From NCBI GenBank assembly GCA_002495885.1, contig DAHG01000074.1, forward strand, positions 1-24,386: 24,386 nt of DNA, in the 5' to 3' direction. Origin of the DNA: Methanocellaceae archaeon UBA148 (GTDB taxonomy: Archaea; Halobacteriota; UBA148). The position numbers were made by a program, and so were the translations under genes. The notes under the pieces were generated by a model. It did no database searches. It was not told the origin of the DNA and saw only the letters and a list, made by a program, of their open reading frames with translations. Within the stretch, counting starts at the first letter, position 1, and every line of letters begins with the position of its first letter. Positions 16,105 through 23,973 of the stretch are shown piece by piece.

Positions 16105-16137
16105 GCTTATTTATACTCATAATATAAACTGATAAGC
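16105..16137. promoter_or_regulatory. inverted repeat in the divergent promoter of the ABC and regulator genes
   Basis: GCTTAT (16105-16110) and ATAAGC (16132-16137) flank TATA-rich sequence (ttatactcataatataaac) about 40-75 bases before the regulator ATG at 16179. A short palindrome overlapping the promoter is the usual shape of an ArsR-type operator, so autoregulation is a fair guess. A TATA-like patch for the ABC side is near 16008-16017. Confidence 0.35.
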
Positions 16138-16178
16138 GAAATTAAAAATCCTTACTTTAAATGTCCGGAGAAGCATAG

Positions 16179-16502
16179 ATGTCTGATCGTATGAGCACAT
16201 TGAAGCATTTGCTTGGATGGCTAATTGCAGGTACAAGAGGTGGTGTCACCCGTGCCTACATAATTAAGGCTTTAAAGGAGACCCCAAAAAACGCCAATCA
16301 ATTGGCGCATCTGCTTGAAATGGACTATAGAACGATAAGGCATCATCTCCAAATCCTTCAGAAGAACAAAATAATCACGTCTGTCGGAGACAGATATGGC
16401 CTGACGTATTTCTTGTCCCAGGAAATGGAAGATAATTACGCCCTATTTGAAGAGATTATGGTAAAAATTTGGAAAAAAGAAAAAAGGGAGGAAAATAAAT
16501 GA
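16179..16502 (+). CDS. winged helix-turn-helix (ArsR-like) transcription regulator
   Basis: 107 residues. The wHTH core lies at about 23-75: ITR-type start GGVTRAYIIKALKETPKNAN, helix NQLAHLLEMDYRTIRHHLQIL as the DNA-reading element, then a wing KIITSVGDRYGLTYFLS. A short charged C-terminal helix follows, with no visible metal site. A GGAG ribosome site precedes the ATG. It overlaps the next gene by four bases (ATGA) and diverges from the ABC operon; this arrangement suggests it senses an envelope signal through the membrane partner and controls the exporter. That is inference from context. Confidence 0.85.
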   Translation: MSDRMSTLKHLLGWLIAGTRGGVTRAYIIKALKETPKNANQLAHLLEMDYRTIRHHLQILQKNKIITSVGDRYGLTYFLSQEMEDNYALFEEIMVKIWKKEKREENK

Positions 16503-16942
16503 AATACCATATGAACAAAAATGTGAAGATTTCGTTAATGCTGGTAACATTAGTAGTAGTGGCTTTACTGACAGCATTATGGGCCACCACATATTCACCC
16601 CATTCTCCTTTACTGGGAACTAGGCGAAGCCCCCCACCAACCCCTATAAAGGATATGGAGTTATATTATACGCTTAACACGGTTATTTCGTCGATCAATG
16701 TGACAATTTTAATCTTCCTACTGATCACATACATCAGCATATACAGGAAGGTAAATTCAGAGTTCACAATCGGATTAATGATATTTTCAATGGTCTTACT
16801 TTTTTATGCTCTTACCTCCAATCCCTTGATTTATCAGATGTTTGGTTTTCGTGCCTCTGGCCTTGGACCATTTGCCATGTTGCCGAACTTATTTACGTGC
16901 GGAGCATTAGCTATATTACTATATCTCAGTGCCAAATACTAA
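16499..16942 (+). CDS. four-TM membrane protein coupled to the wHTH regulator
   Basis: 147 residues with hydrophobic spans at about 11-30, 60-81, 90-107 and 122-144. A proline-rich outside loop (SPPPTP) separates the first two. No enzyme motif or named family was recognised. The ATG overlaps the regulator stop (ATGA), so the two are translated together. Pairing of a small membrane protein with an ArsR-like regulator suggests a membrane sensor or anti-regulator, but nothing in the sequence proves it. Confidence 0.75.
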   Translation: MKYHMNKNVKISLMLVTLVVVALLTALWATTYSPHSPLLGTRRSPPPTPIKDMELYYTLNTVISSINVTILIFLLITYISIYRKVNSEFTIGLMIFSMVLLFYALTSNPLIYQMFGFRASGLGPFAMLPNLFTCGALAILLYLSAKY

Positions 16943-17071
16943 GAGTGTTTCTCGTATGCGCGTGCGTGTAACATAAAGAGTTTTTCAATGTCTTTCGCGA
17001 CTTCTGCATTACTTCAAGATCAATTAGGATGGTTAACCTTTTGAGAAGGGTGTACAGGATTAACAGTATCT

Positions 17072-17117
17072 GTATCGCAGACCTGAACAGAAAATATATA
17101 CGCTACGCAAGCGATAC
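17072..17117. promoter_or_regulatory. TATA box framed by an inverted repeat upstream of bud32
   Basis: aaatatata at 17092-17100 lies about 32-40 bases before the bud32 ATG, consistent with a nearly leaderless transcript. It is bracketed by a perfect 7-bp inverted repeat, GTATCGC (17072-17078) and GCGATAC (17111-17117), which could be an operator. The rest of 16943-17131 shows no gene. Confidence 0.4.
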
Positions 17118-17131
17118 TTTAATAAAACTAA

Positions 17132-17719
17132 ATGAACCTAAAGACGAGCGGCGCCGAGGCAATCGTCAGATCATGTGACGGGCATATATTAAAACAACGA
17201 ATACCCAAGCGCTATAGGATTAAAGAAGTAGATGAGCAGATTCGAAGAGATCGCACGAAGTCAGAGGCAAAAATGATCTCAGAGGCTCGCAGATCAGGTA
17301 TTCCTACACCTGTCATCTATGATGTCACCGATTATGATATAAGGATGGAATATCTGGAGGGGGCACAGCTTAAACATGTGCTCGATGTGGACCTATGCAA
17401 GAGAATCGGCGAACTTGTAGGAAGACTGCACACCTCAGGCATCGTTCATGGCGATCTAACCACTTCAAACATGATTCTTTCGCAAGGAAAGATTTATCTA
17501 ATCGACTTTGGGCTGGCATACTTTGACCGCAACACTGAGGCACGGGGCGTGGACGTGCACGTGCTCTTCCAAACATTCGAAAGCACTCACGAGGAACACG
17601 ACGCGCTGATAAATGCGTTCATCGAGGGATATGAAAAGACGTTTGATGGCGCTAAAGAGATCGTTCAACGCGTAAAAGCGATAGAATCGAGGGGGAGATA
17701 CAGGACTGAAAGACTATGA
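17132..17719 (+). CDS. bud32: KEOPS kinase subunit Bud32 (stand-alone)
   Basis: 195 residues, a small atypical RIO-like kinase. Expected residues: K21 in ILKQRIPKRYR, E45 in SEAKMISEARRSGIPTP, catalytic HGDLTTSN with D108, metal-binding DFG with D125, and the conserved basic tail SRGRYRTER. Bud32 supports Kae1 in making t6A by ATP hydrolysis. It is often fused to Kae1 in methanogens, but here it is free and followed by the XTP pyrophosphatase gene with a 4-base overlap (ATGA). Confidence 0.95.
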   Translation: MNLKTSGAEAIVRSCDGHILKQRIPKRYRIKEVDEQIRRDRTKSEAKMISEARRSGIPTPVIYDVTDYDIRMEYLEGAQLKHVLDVDLCKRIGELVGRLHTSGIVHGDLTTSNMILSQGKIYLIDFGLAYFDRNTEARGVDVHVLFQTFESTHEEHDALINAFIEGYEKTFDGAKEIVQRVKAIESRGRYRTERL

Positions 17720-18273
17720 AGACAGTATATTTTGTAACCGGAAACGCTGGAAAGGTTAGAGAGGCAAAAGCGATGCTTGAGAAGTTGGATATAGAGGTCC
17801 AGCAAATCCATTATGAATACCCCGAGATCCAATCTGATGATTTGGAGAGTATTGCAAAATACGGCGCAAGGGATGCTGCCATGTATTTGAAAAGGCCTGT
17901 TATGGTGGAGGATGCCGGGATGTTTATCTCTGCCCTAAAGGGTTTTCCAGGACCGTATTCGTCGTTCACTTTCAAATGCATTGGCAATGAAGGCATACTG
18001 AAGTTGATGAGAGGTGTAGAAGACCGCAATGCTCAGTTCAGAACTGTGATTGGATTTTGTGAACCTGACAAAGAGGTGATCACTTTTAGTGGTTCTGTGG
18101 ATGGCGAGATATCTAATGAACCTCGTGGAAAGATGGGTTTTGGCTATGATCCGATCTTTCTTTATCAAAACAAGACTTTTGCCCAGATGTCAGTCGAAGA
18201 GAAGAATGAAGTATCGCACAGATGTATGGCACTGAGGAAATTTGTAGAATGGTTGCAGAAGAACAACGAGTAG
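17716..18273 (+). CDS. rdgB: XTP/dITP pyrophosphatase (RdgB/HAM1 family)
   Basis: 185 residues. Family motifs TGNAGKVREA at 8-17, VEDAGMFI, GFGYDPIF and EKNEVSHR near the C-terminus are all present. It removes deaminated purine nucleotides (XTP, ITP, dITP) by cutting off pyrophosphate, keeping them out of DNA and RNA. Co-translated with bud32. The 3' end faces the small membrane-protein gene at 18290 with a 16-base gap. Confidence 0.95.
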   Translation: MKTVYFVTGNAGKVREAKAMLEKLDIEVQQIHYEYPEIQSDDLESIAKYGARDAAMYLKRPVMVEDAGMFISALKGFPGPYSSFTFKCIGNEGILKLMRGVEDRNAQFRTVIGFCEPDKEVITFSGSVDGEISNEPRGKMGFGYDPIFLYQNKTFAQMSVEEKNEVSHRCMALRKFVEWLQKNNE

Positions 18274-18289
18274 AGCCAATAAAACTTCA

Positions 18290-18556
18290 TCATTCTTGTT
18301 TCCCAAGTTTGTACCAGTGATAGGCCCACAGAGGTATGCCAATTATCATCTGTGCCAAGCCTCTAACGAACCCGTACTCATAGTTTGGATATTGTCCGTA
18401 GATCGGTGGCGGATAAATATATACCTGGATGAGCGTGTTAAGGACGTCTATAGCACCTTTCACGGTTAATATCATTCCAATAAAGAAGACAACGTACAGA
18501 TATGCTCGTCCTGCGCTTATGTTGTCAAGTATCTTCCAAACCACTCGTATCACCAC
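18290..18556 (-). CDS. small two-TM membrane protein (DUF5671-like?)
   Basis: 88 residues starting with GTG at 18556. Two hydrophobic spans (about 18-38 and 64-80) are separated by a tyrosine/proline-rich loop (IYPPPIYGQYPNYEYG). The end GIPLWAYHWYKLG recalls the C-terminus of DUF5671 membrane proteins; I am not sure of that match. It follows the frameshifted lipoprotein gene by 42 bases on the same strand and may share its transcript. Confidence 0.6.
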   Translation of the reverse strand: MVIRVVWKILDNISAGRAYLYVVFFIGMILTVKGAIDVLNTLIQVYIYPPPIYGQYPNYEYGFVRGLAQMIIGIPLWAYHWYKLGKQE

Positions 18557-18598
18557 CCATAAGAGAGGGGGGATAGTAAGCGTTTCGTCTATATCTAC

Positions 18599-19174
18599 CT
18601 ATCTTCTCCTTCGAACAACGTACAATGCTACTGCCACCAATCCTATAATGGTGGAGAGGCCCATGAAGCCTGGCGCTGCCAGCGTTGGTTCTACCCGGTA
18701 TGTCACGAATGCAAGAGTCACGTATGGTTGTTCACGTATGGTTGTATTTGTCCCTCGAGTTTTGGCGCTAAATTCACGCGTCCTTGCCCTCTGACCACGA
18801 CTCTGTCTCCCTCAAAAATGAATATCTCTATCGTATAATCCTTGTCATTCGACACCGTCAACATGATGGATTCCTGGGTCCGTGGTGCCTTTTTTAATTG
18901 CACCCATCTCTACCCCATTTCCGTTCATCGTCAGCCCAGTTTGTTGGTCAACAGCTTTCGCTTGTATTTTTACATCCTCTGCATCGGCATTACCGTTTTT
19001 GGTTATCAAAGGGATTATTTCCAGTGTTATGGTGTCATCGCTCACCGACTTCTGCAGAACGTCGACATACTCCACGGTTAAGTATGCTTCAAAACTTAAT
19101 GGGCCGATACACCCGCTCACCACAATTAATCCAAGCAGAACTAATGTCAGAATTATCCCAAATGCTCGCCTCAT
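18599..19174 (-). pseudogene. lipoprotein with C-terminal membrane helix, broken by two compensating frameshifts
   Basis: The gene starts at ATG 19174 with a signal peptide and lipobox (LIVVSGC). The frame then meets a TGA at 18845-18847, but clearly protein-like sequence goes on in the +1 frame (ESIMLTVSNDKDYTIEIFIF) and later returns to the first frame (PYVTLAFVTYRVEP). It ends with a membrane helix and RRRR before TAG at 18599-18601. One extra base in the A6 run at 18890-18895 and one missing base in the A4 run at 18760-18763 would restore about 190 residues: anchor, beta domain, C-terminal helix. The fold recalls archaeal DUF7490-type proteins (unsure). Either a decayed gene or homopolymer sequencing errors. 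Confidence 0.7.
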
Positions 19175-19292
19175 ATGAACTTCTCTACAAATTTGTAGGC
19201 TCCTCGGTCCTTCTTATTTTATTCCCCAGTCTTTCCTCATTATTTATGCTTTTGCTTGAAGAAGTGTTTTATGGATTCTAAAGTGCACCAAT

Positions 19293-19304
19293 ACATATAT
19301 ATTA
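19293..19304 (+). promoter_or_regulatory. putative TATA box of the S15 operon
   Basis: acatatatatta lies about 60-71 bases before the S15 ATG at 19364. A second weaker A/T patch (gatatttaat, about 19323-19332) is nearer and would give an almost leaderless mRNA. The 19175-19363 gap holds no gene that I can support. Confidence 0.4.
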
Positions 19305-19363
19305 ATCATGTCAAAGACAAAAGATATTTAATGAGTAAACTTATAACATGAGAGACATAATGG

Positions 19364-19798
19364 ATGAGAGATATCATGGAGAAAAAACAAACCGGAAGTA
19401 AGGCGCCTGAATGGTTAGAACTAAAGGCAAAGGATATCGAACAGATGGTTTTTGAGCTAAGAGGGCAAGGCATGTCATCCTCTGAGATCGGGCTGATTCT
19501 AAGAGATAGGTATGGGGTCCCAGACGTGAAACTTGCAACGGAAAAGAAGATAACCCAAATACTCAAGGAAAAAAACGTAGGACCAAGGGTTCCAGAGGAC
19601 CTACAGAATTTGATTGTAAAGGCGCTGGAATTAAAAAAACATCTCGATATAAATCTGAAGGACGTTCACAACAAAAGGGCGCTTCAGCTTATGGAATCGA
19701 AAATCAGGCGACTGGTTAAGTATTATAAAAATAATGGAGAACTCCCCAAAGAGTGGACTTATGACCTAAAAACGGCTGAAATGTTGATCTCAAGATGA
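19364..19798 (+). CDS. rps15: 30S ribosomal protein S15 (S13e type)
   Basis: 144 residues. The archaeal/eukaryotic S15 core is clear: GSKAPEWLELKAKDIEQMV, then SSSEIGLILRDRYGVPDVK and the rRNA-binding helices LMESKIRRLVKYYKNNGELP. The N-terminus is short: the basic MARMHxRRKG-like start seen in most archaeal S15 is replaced by MRDIMEKKQT. An in-frame stop (TAA at 19358-19360) rules out a longer start. ATG 19364 is used; ATG 19376 is possible. It leads the operon S15, RecJ-like, Pcc1, SerRS with gaps of 3 to 11 bases. Confidence 0.93.
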   Translation: MRDIMEKKQTGSKAPEWLELKAKDIEQMVFELRGQGMSSSEIGLILRDRYGVPDVKLATEKKITQILKEKNVGPRVPEDLQNLIVKALELKKHLDINLKDVHNKRALQLMESKIRRLVKYYKNNGELPKEWTYDLKTAEMLISR

Positions 19799-19801
19799 AA
19801 A

Positions 19802-21094
19802 ATGATTGAACGGTTATCAGAGACGGCAGAAATGGCGGCAGAAATGCTTGCCAAGCAGGATTATGTGCGGGTCATATCGCATAACGATGCCGATGGTATA
19901 ACTTCGGCAGGTATCATCTGCAACGCCCTGTACAGAAGGGATATCAAGTTTCACGTTAGCATCATAAGTCATCTAGATGAAGCATTTGTCAGAACTTTAG
20001 ATAATACTGCGACGGTTTTTTGCGATATGGGGAGTGGACAGCCCGATTTGATTCCACATGATGCCATGATAATTGATCACCACATGCCCACTAAAACCGA
20101 TACAGAGCACCTACAATTAAATCCACACATAGTCGGAATAGATGGCTCTTTTGAGCTTTCGGCCTCTGGAGCTACCTATGCAGTTGCAAAGTGCCTTGGC
20201 GACAATATCGACCTCTCTGGCCTTGCGATCGTAGGAGCACTTGGAGATTGCCAGACAATGATTGGGGCAAACAAAGACATTCTAGACGAGGCCCTACAGC
20301 ATGATATCGTTACCATCACCCATGGCTTAAAGCTCGATGATGGAGATCTTGCAGAGTTGTTCATGTATTCGACCGACCCATACATGGACATTACAGGCGA
20401 TGCCGATAAAATCCAGAGATTTCTAAATGAGTTAGGCATCGGTGGAAAACTAGGCAACCTTTCTCCAGAAGAGTTGCAACGCTTTATATCTGCATTGATG
20501 TTAAAACTTATGAAAAAAGCATCGGTAGACACCATTGAGTCTTTGATAGGTGAATCCTACAAACTGAATTATGAAGTTTTACCAGATGCCTCGCTATTTG
20601 TAAGGGTGACTAATGCAGCAGGTAAGCTGGGAAAAACAGGACTTGCCGTAGCATTATGTTTGAGAGATGCGGGGGCTAAGGATCAGGCACATCAACTATG
20701 TTTAGATTACCAAAAACAGATTATCTCGGAAATGAAAAAGATAGAGCCAGATATAAAAGAAGGAATCAACGTTCGATACGTTAATTCATCCGATAAGGAT
20801 GTCATCGGAGCATTAGCAAGCACGATCATTAGGTATTTAGCACCAGATAAACCCATACTTGTAATGACCGAGGATAAAGGTAAGGTAAAAATCTCCGCCC
20901 GAGGAACAAGAAAACTTTTGCAGAGAGGATTGGATCTATCGGTTGTGATGTCTGAAGCGGCAAAAAAGGTTGGTGGAAGTGGAGGAGGACATGATATAGC
21001 ATCTGGTGCGGCTATTCCCATTGGAGTTGAGTCAAAGTTTATAGAAGAGGTAGATGCCCGCATAACAGAGCAATTAGGTGGCGAAGGAAGGTGA
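19802..21094 (+). CDS. archaeal RecJ-like DHH nuclease (GAN-type)
   Basis: 430 residues of the DHH/DHHA1 family. Motifs: HNDADGITSAG at 27-37, D75 in CDMGSG, DHH at 92-94, GALGDCQ with D149, and the DHHA1 glycine-rich GGSGGGHDIASGAAIP near the end. Archaeal members act as single-strand 5'-3' exonucleases, and some (GAN) bind GINS in the replication complex; related members degrade short RNA. Conserved linkage of S15 with RecJ-like genes is known in Euryarchaeota. ATG 19802 is three bases after the S15 stop. Confidence 0.9.
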   Translation: MIERLSETAEMAAEMLAKQDYVRVISHNDADGITSAGIICNALYRRDIKFHVSIISHLDEAFVRTLDNTATVFCDMGSGQPDLIPHDAMIIDHHMPTKTDTEHLQLNPHIVGIDGSFELSASGATYAVAKCLGDNIDLSGLAIVGALGDCQTMIGANKDILDEALQHDIVTITHGLKLDDGDLAELFMYSTDPYMDITGDADKIQRFLNELGIGGKLGNLSPEELQRFISALMLKLMKKASVDTIESLIGESYKLNYEVLPDASLFVRVTNAAGKLGKTGLAVALCLRDAGAKDQAHQLCLDYQKQIISEMKKIEPDIKEGINVRYVNSSDKDVIGALASTIIRYLAPDKPILVMTEDKGKVKISARGTRKLLQRGLDLSVVMSEAAKKVGGSGGGHDIASGAAIPIGVESKFIEEVDARITEQLGGEGR

Positions 21095-21100
21095 ACGTGA

Positions 21101-21316
21101 ATGAGTGATTGTAAATGCTCTGGTAAAATCGTGACATCCCATAAAAGATGCCATATAGTTATGGAGGCCATCAGACCAGATAATACTCTGAATATGCGCA
21201 CCACCTGTAAAAACGGAGAGATTACCACAGAGTTTGAGATAGATGGAATCGGAACGTTAATCGCAACCGTTGACGATTACCTATTGAACCTGAAGATTGC
21301 TGATGAGATAGGATAG
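21101..21316 (+). CDS. pcc1: KEOPS subunit Pcc1
   Basis: 71 residues, the size of archaeal Pcc1, with its pattern of a beta strand (HIVMEAIRPDNT), a central TTCKNGEITTEFEIDG and a final helix IGTLIATVDDYLLNLKIADEI. Pcc1 dimerises and helps KEOPS hold tRNA during t6A formation. A GGAAGGTGA-type ribosome site precedes the ATG, six bases after the nuclease stop. Third KEOPS gene in the window; Cgi121 was not found. Confidence 0.85.
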   Translation: MSDCKCSGKIVTSHKRCHIVMEAIRPDNTLNMRTTCKNGEITTEFEIDGIGTLIATVDDYLLNLKIADEIG

Positions 21317-21327
21317 CGAGGCGAGTG

Positions 21328-22827
21328 ATGACAATGGATGAGATGAAATTTCACCTAATTGGGTATTTCAAGTTGAGTGGTGATGCCACGACGGCAGAAG
21401 ACGACATAGCCAATCTGATTGTCAAAGCGAACGAGGGCACTCTAACAAAGGGAGCGCCTTCTGGAAAAGGTGCAAAAGTCATCAACTGGAATCTCGATAA
21501 GAATACCATAAAGGTCGAAATCCAATCTGATCGATACGTGAGGGTACATGACGCACTGCTTCGCCTTAGGAAAGCCTTGACGACATTATTGGGAGAACAT
21601 CACATCGGGATCAGAGGCATTGGAATAGAAAAGTTCACCATCCAAATGCCATCTGAAGAGCCCCTCAAAAAGAGTATTCCATTTGTAAAAGACATGCGCT
21701 ATGAAAATGGCGAGATTCTGCTTACATTAGACGTGGATGAGCAACAAATAAAGAACAGGGTCCCAGACAGGATTGTCAGTCTGATCGAGGAGAAGGTTGA
21801 ATCACGGAAATATGGCAAGAAAGAGCACTGGGGACTGCTATGGCAAAGCGAGGAGAGAATCCATAAATCCAAGGAAGACCCGACCAAAGAGCTGATGAAA
21901 CGCAAATGGGTCAAACATGGCGCAGGCAGGGGTCAATGGATATTTGGACCCCAGATGACAAGAGTTTTCAGGGCTTTTGGAGAGATCATAGATGAGGAGA
22001 TCATTCGACCCCTGGGCTACCATGAAATGATTTTTCCAAAGATGGTAACATGGGATGTCTGGAAGAGGTCTGGTCATGCGAAGGGCATCTATCCGGAGAT
22101 ATACTATGTTTGCCCTCCAAAAACAAGAGATCCGGAATATTGGGAGGAGGTCATCGATTACTACAAGGTCACGCAAGAAGTGCCCTTGGACATCATCAAA
22201 GAGAAAATAGATAAGCCAATAGGTGGGATGTGTTATGCGCAATGCCCCTCATTCTGGGTGTTTTTACAGGGTGAAACCTTACCTGATGATATTTTTCCCA
22301 TATGCGTCTATGACCGATCTGGACCGTCCCATAGATATGAGAGCGGTGGCATTCATGGTATTGAGAGGGTTGATGAATTCCATCGTATAGAGCTCGTATG
22401 GGTCGGGAAACAGGAACAAGTGGTGGAGCACTCTAAGAAATTGCAGGAGCGATACCAACATTTGTTCGATGAGATACTGGATATACAATATAGAAAGGCG
22501 TGGGTTACACCATGGTTTATGGCACAAGAGGGGTTAACAGGTCTAGCAGATGCCAAAGAGGTTGGCACGATCGACTACGAGGCATACATGCCCTACAAAA
22601 ATGATTGGTTAGAATTCCAGAACTTGAGCGTTAATGGAAACAAGTATCCAGACGGATTCAACGTAAAACTACAGAGCGGAGAAGAGCTATGGTCAGGCTG
22701 CTCTGGAATAGGGCTGGAAAGATGGGGCGCAGCTTTTTTAGCTCAGAAAGGGCTGGACGTTGAGGGTTGGCCCACCAAATTTAGAAAAAAGGTAGGCGAA
22801 TTGCCGGAAGTCTTTAAGTTTTTATAG
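21328..22827 (+). CDS. serS2: seryl-tRNA synthetase, methanogenic (type 2) form
   Basis: About 499 residues. The N-terminal tRNA-binding domain begins FHLIGYFKLSGDATT, like Methanosarcina barkeri SerRS. The class II core follows, with CYAQCPSFW (motif 2 region) and SGCSGIGLERW (motif 3). By position, the zinc ligands should be C307, E356 and C459 (numbering from the GTG at 21325). This rare SerRS is found almost only in methanogenic and related archaea. Starts at GTG 21325, ATG 21328, 21334 or 21343 are possible; 21328 has the best spacing to GAGGCGAG. Last gene of its operon, followed by a T-run. Confidence 0.96.
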   Translation: MTMDEMKFHLIGYFKLSGDATTAEDDIANLIVKANEGTLTKGAPSGKGAKVINWNLDKNTIKVEIQSDRYVRVHDALLRLRKALTTLLGEHHIGIRGIGIEKFTIQMPSEEPLKKSIPFVKDMRYENGEILLTLDVDEQQIKNRVPDRIVSLIEEKVESRKYGKKEHWGLLWQSEERIHKSKEDPTKELMKRKWVKHGAGRGQWIFGPQMTRVFRAFGEIIDEEIIRPLGYHEMIFPKMVTWDVWKRSGHAKGIYPEIYYVCPPKTRDPEYWEEVIDYYKVTQEVPLDIIKEKIDKPIGGMCYAQCPSFWVFLQGETLPDDIFPICVYDRSGPSHRYESGGIHGIERVDEFHRIELVWVGKQEQVVEHSKKLQERYQHLFDEILDIQYRKAWVTPWFMAQEGLTGLADAKEVGTIDYEAYMPYKNDWLEFQNLSVNGNKYPDGFNVKLQSGEELWSGCSGIGLERWGAAFLAQKGLDVEGWPTKFRKKVGELPEVFKFL

Positions 22828-22833
22828 CTTTGG

Positions 22834-22840
22834 TTTTTTT
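22834..22840 (+). terminator. oligo-T termination signal after serS2
   Basis: Seven T's begin six bases after the SerRS stop codon, without a hairpin, as typical for intrinsic termination in archaea. Confidence 0.55.
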
Positions 22841-22979
22841 ACAATTTCCCTCAGCTACCTACACCGCTATTACGGAATAAACATTCTTTTAACCAAATAG
22901 ACCTCTTGTATACCCATTTAATCAAGAAAATCTCTCAAAATCGACCTTTTTGCTGAAAGTTTAAAGCGCATATGTAGTA

Positions 22980-23055
22980 TTGGTGATCGGTTTGATAATA
23001 GATTTGAAAGGATATGAGGACTATCTGGGAGTTAAAAAGAAGGGCTTTGCGCTGC
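22980..23055 (+). pseudogene. possible truncated start of an unknown gene
   Basis: An open frame begins with TTG/GTG at 22980-22985 and reads VIGLIIDLKGYEDYLGVKKK, which looks like a genuine protein start; a TATA-like tttaaag lies about 25 bases upstream. After about 23055 the frame becomes antisense to the AT-rich gene on the other strand and no longer looks like protein, although it stays open to 23165. One explanation is a gene cut off by the arrival of the AT-rich segment. No family was recognised. The 22841-22979 stretch shows nothing else. Confidence 0.3.
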
Positions 23056-23103
23056 ATTACTTTTCACTACATAATTACCTATTTCTTCCCATTCTAAACT
23101 TCT

Positions 23104-23973
23104 TCATGAAATGGGTTTTTGGTTATTCAGTGAAGATAAGAAATCTAAAATCAAGAATGCTCTGATCGTGTTGTCAATTCTGCCATATTTTAAATATTCC
23201 CCATGCATAACCTTATGGCGATTGAATGTGAATGGTGTTTCTAAAGGTACACCCGGTTGTGATTTTTGGAAAAGAATATTAAGGAAAATATCATTTACTA
23301 GGTTTGACAAGTCTTGATTTGGAGTTTGATCTTTAAATAATTTTTTCCATACTTTATCCTTCTCCCAGAAAGATAACCCATTTCGCTTCATGAATTCTAC
23401 TCTAATACCATCAATTTGGGCAATTAATGTTGGAAGTACAGAATTTGAGGGATTTTGTCTGCCTTTTGCGTTTCTCATTATAAAAATACAGTCTCTAAAA
23501 ATTTTCATTCTTGGTTTAAATATTGCATTTGTTTTCCATCCATCCACAAGATTCTCTAAATTTATAAAATTATTAGATGAAAAGTAAGTAACAAACAACC
23601 TGTTCATTGCACTACGTTGATTACTTGGTTTCCTACCAATTTCTACCACCACAAAAACAAAATCCGATGGTAGAGAAGGAGTTATAAACCACTTGTACTT
23701 TCTCAAAATCTGGATCGCTTCTTGTTCGGTAATTTTATATTGTTCTTGAAAAATCTGCCAAAATTTTGTATAGTTATCAAATAATCTCTTATTTTCCTCA
23801 ATCCATTCTTGCCAAAACTGTAGCATTTCAGAAATATATGTGGCTACATGCCATATTTGGGGCATCATTTCCGAAATATATGTGGCTGCATCAACAGCTT
23901 GTTTGATGATAATTCCATATGTTTTGTTGATGTTTTCAAAAATACTTTTATTCAAGTTAATAGGATCAATCAT
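23104..23973 (-). CDS. unknown protein with C-terminal HEPN-like Rx4H motif, 5'-truncated
   Basis: 289 residues from ATG 23973, AT-rich and rich in lysine, asparagine and aromatic residues, unlike the housekeeping genes. The N-terminal part is helical, with a 14-residue tandem repeat (ATYISEM twice). The middle is mixed alpha/beta. The C-terminus reads FNRHKVMHGEYLKYG followed by an amphipathic helix (AFLILDFLSSL); RHKVMH fits the Rx4-6H signature of HEPN RNases, many of which act in phage defence or toxin-antitoxin pairs. I do not recognise the exact family. The reading frame stays open and protein-like upstream to about 24180 with no start codon, so ATG 23973 is probably internal to a larger gene whose 5' end is lost at the tnpB remnant. 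Confidence 0.6.
   Translation of the reverse strand: MIDPINLNKSIFENINKTYGIIIKQAVDAATYISEMMPQIWHVATYISEMLQFWQEWIEENKRLFDNYTKFWQIFQEQYKITEQEAIQILRKYKWFITPSLPSDFVFVVVEIGRKPSNQRSAMNRLFVTYFSSNNFINLENLVDGWKTNAIFKPRMKIFRDCIFIMRNAKGRQNPSNSVLPTLIAQIDGIRVEFMKRNGLSFWEKDKVWKKLFKDQTPNQDLSNLVNDIFLNILFQKSQPGVPLETPFTFNRHKVMHGEYLKYGRIDNTIRAFLILDFLSSLNNQKPIS
23824..23907 (-). repeat. 42-base in-frame tandem duplication
   Basis: A segment of 24-25 bases around gaaatatatgtggct recurs with a 42-base period (copies from 23824 and 23866), encoding ATYISEM twice, 14 residues apart, in the helical part of the HEPN-like protein. Confidence 0.6.
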
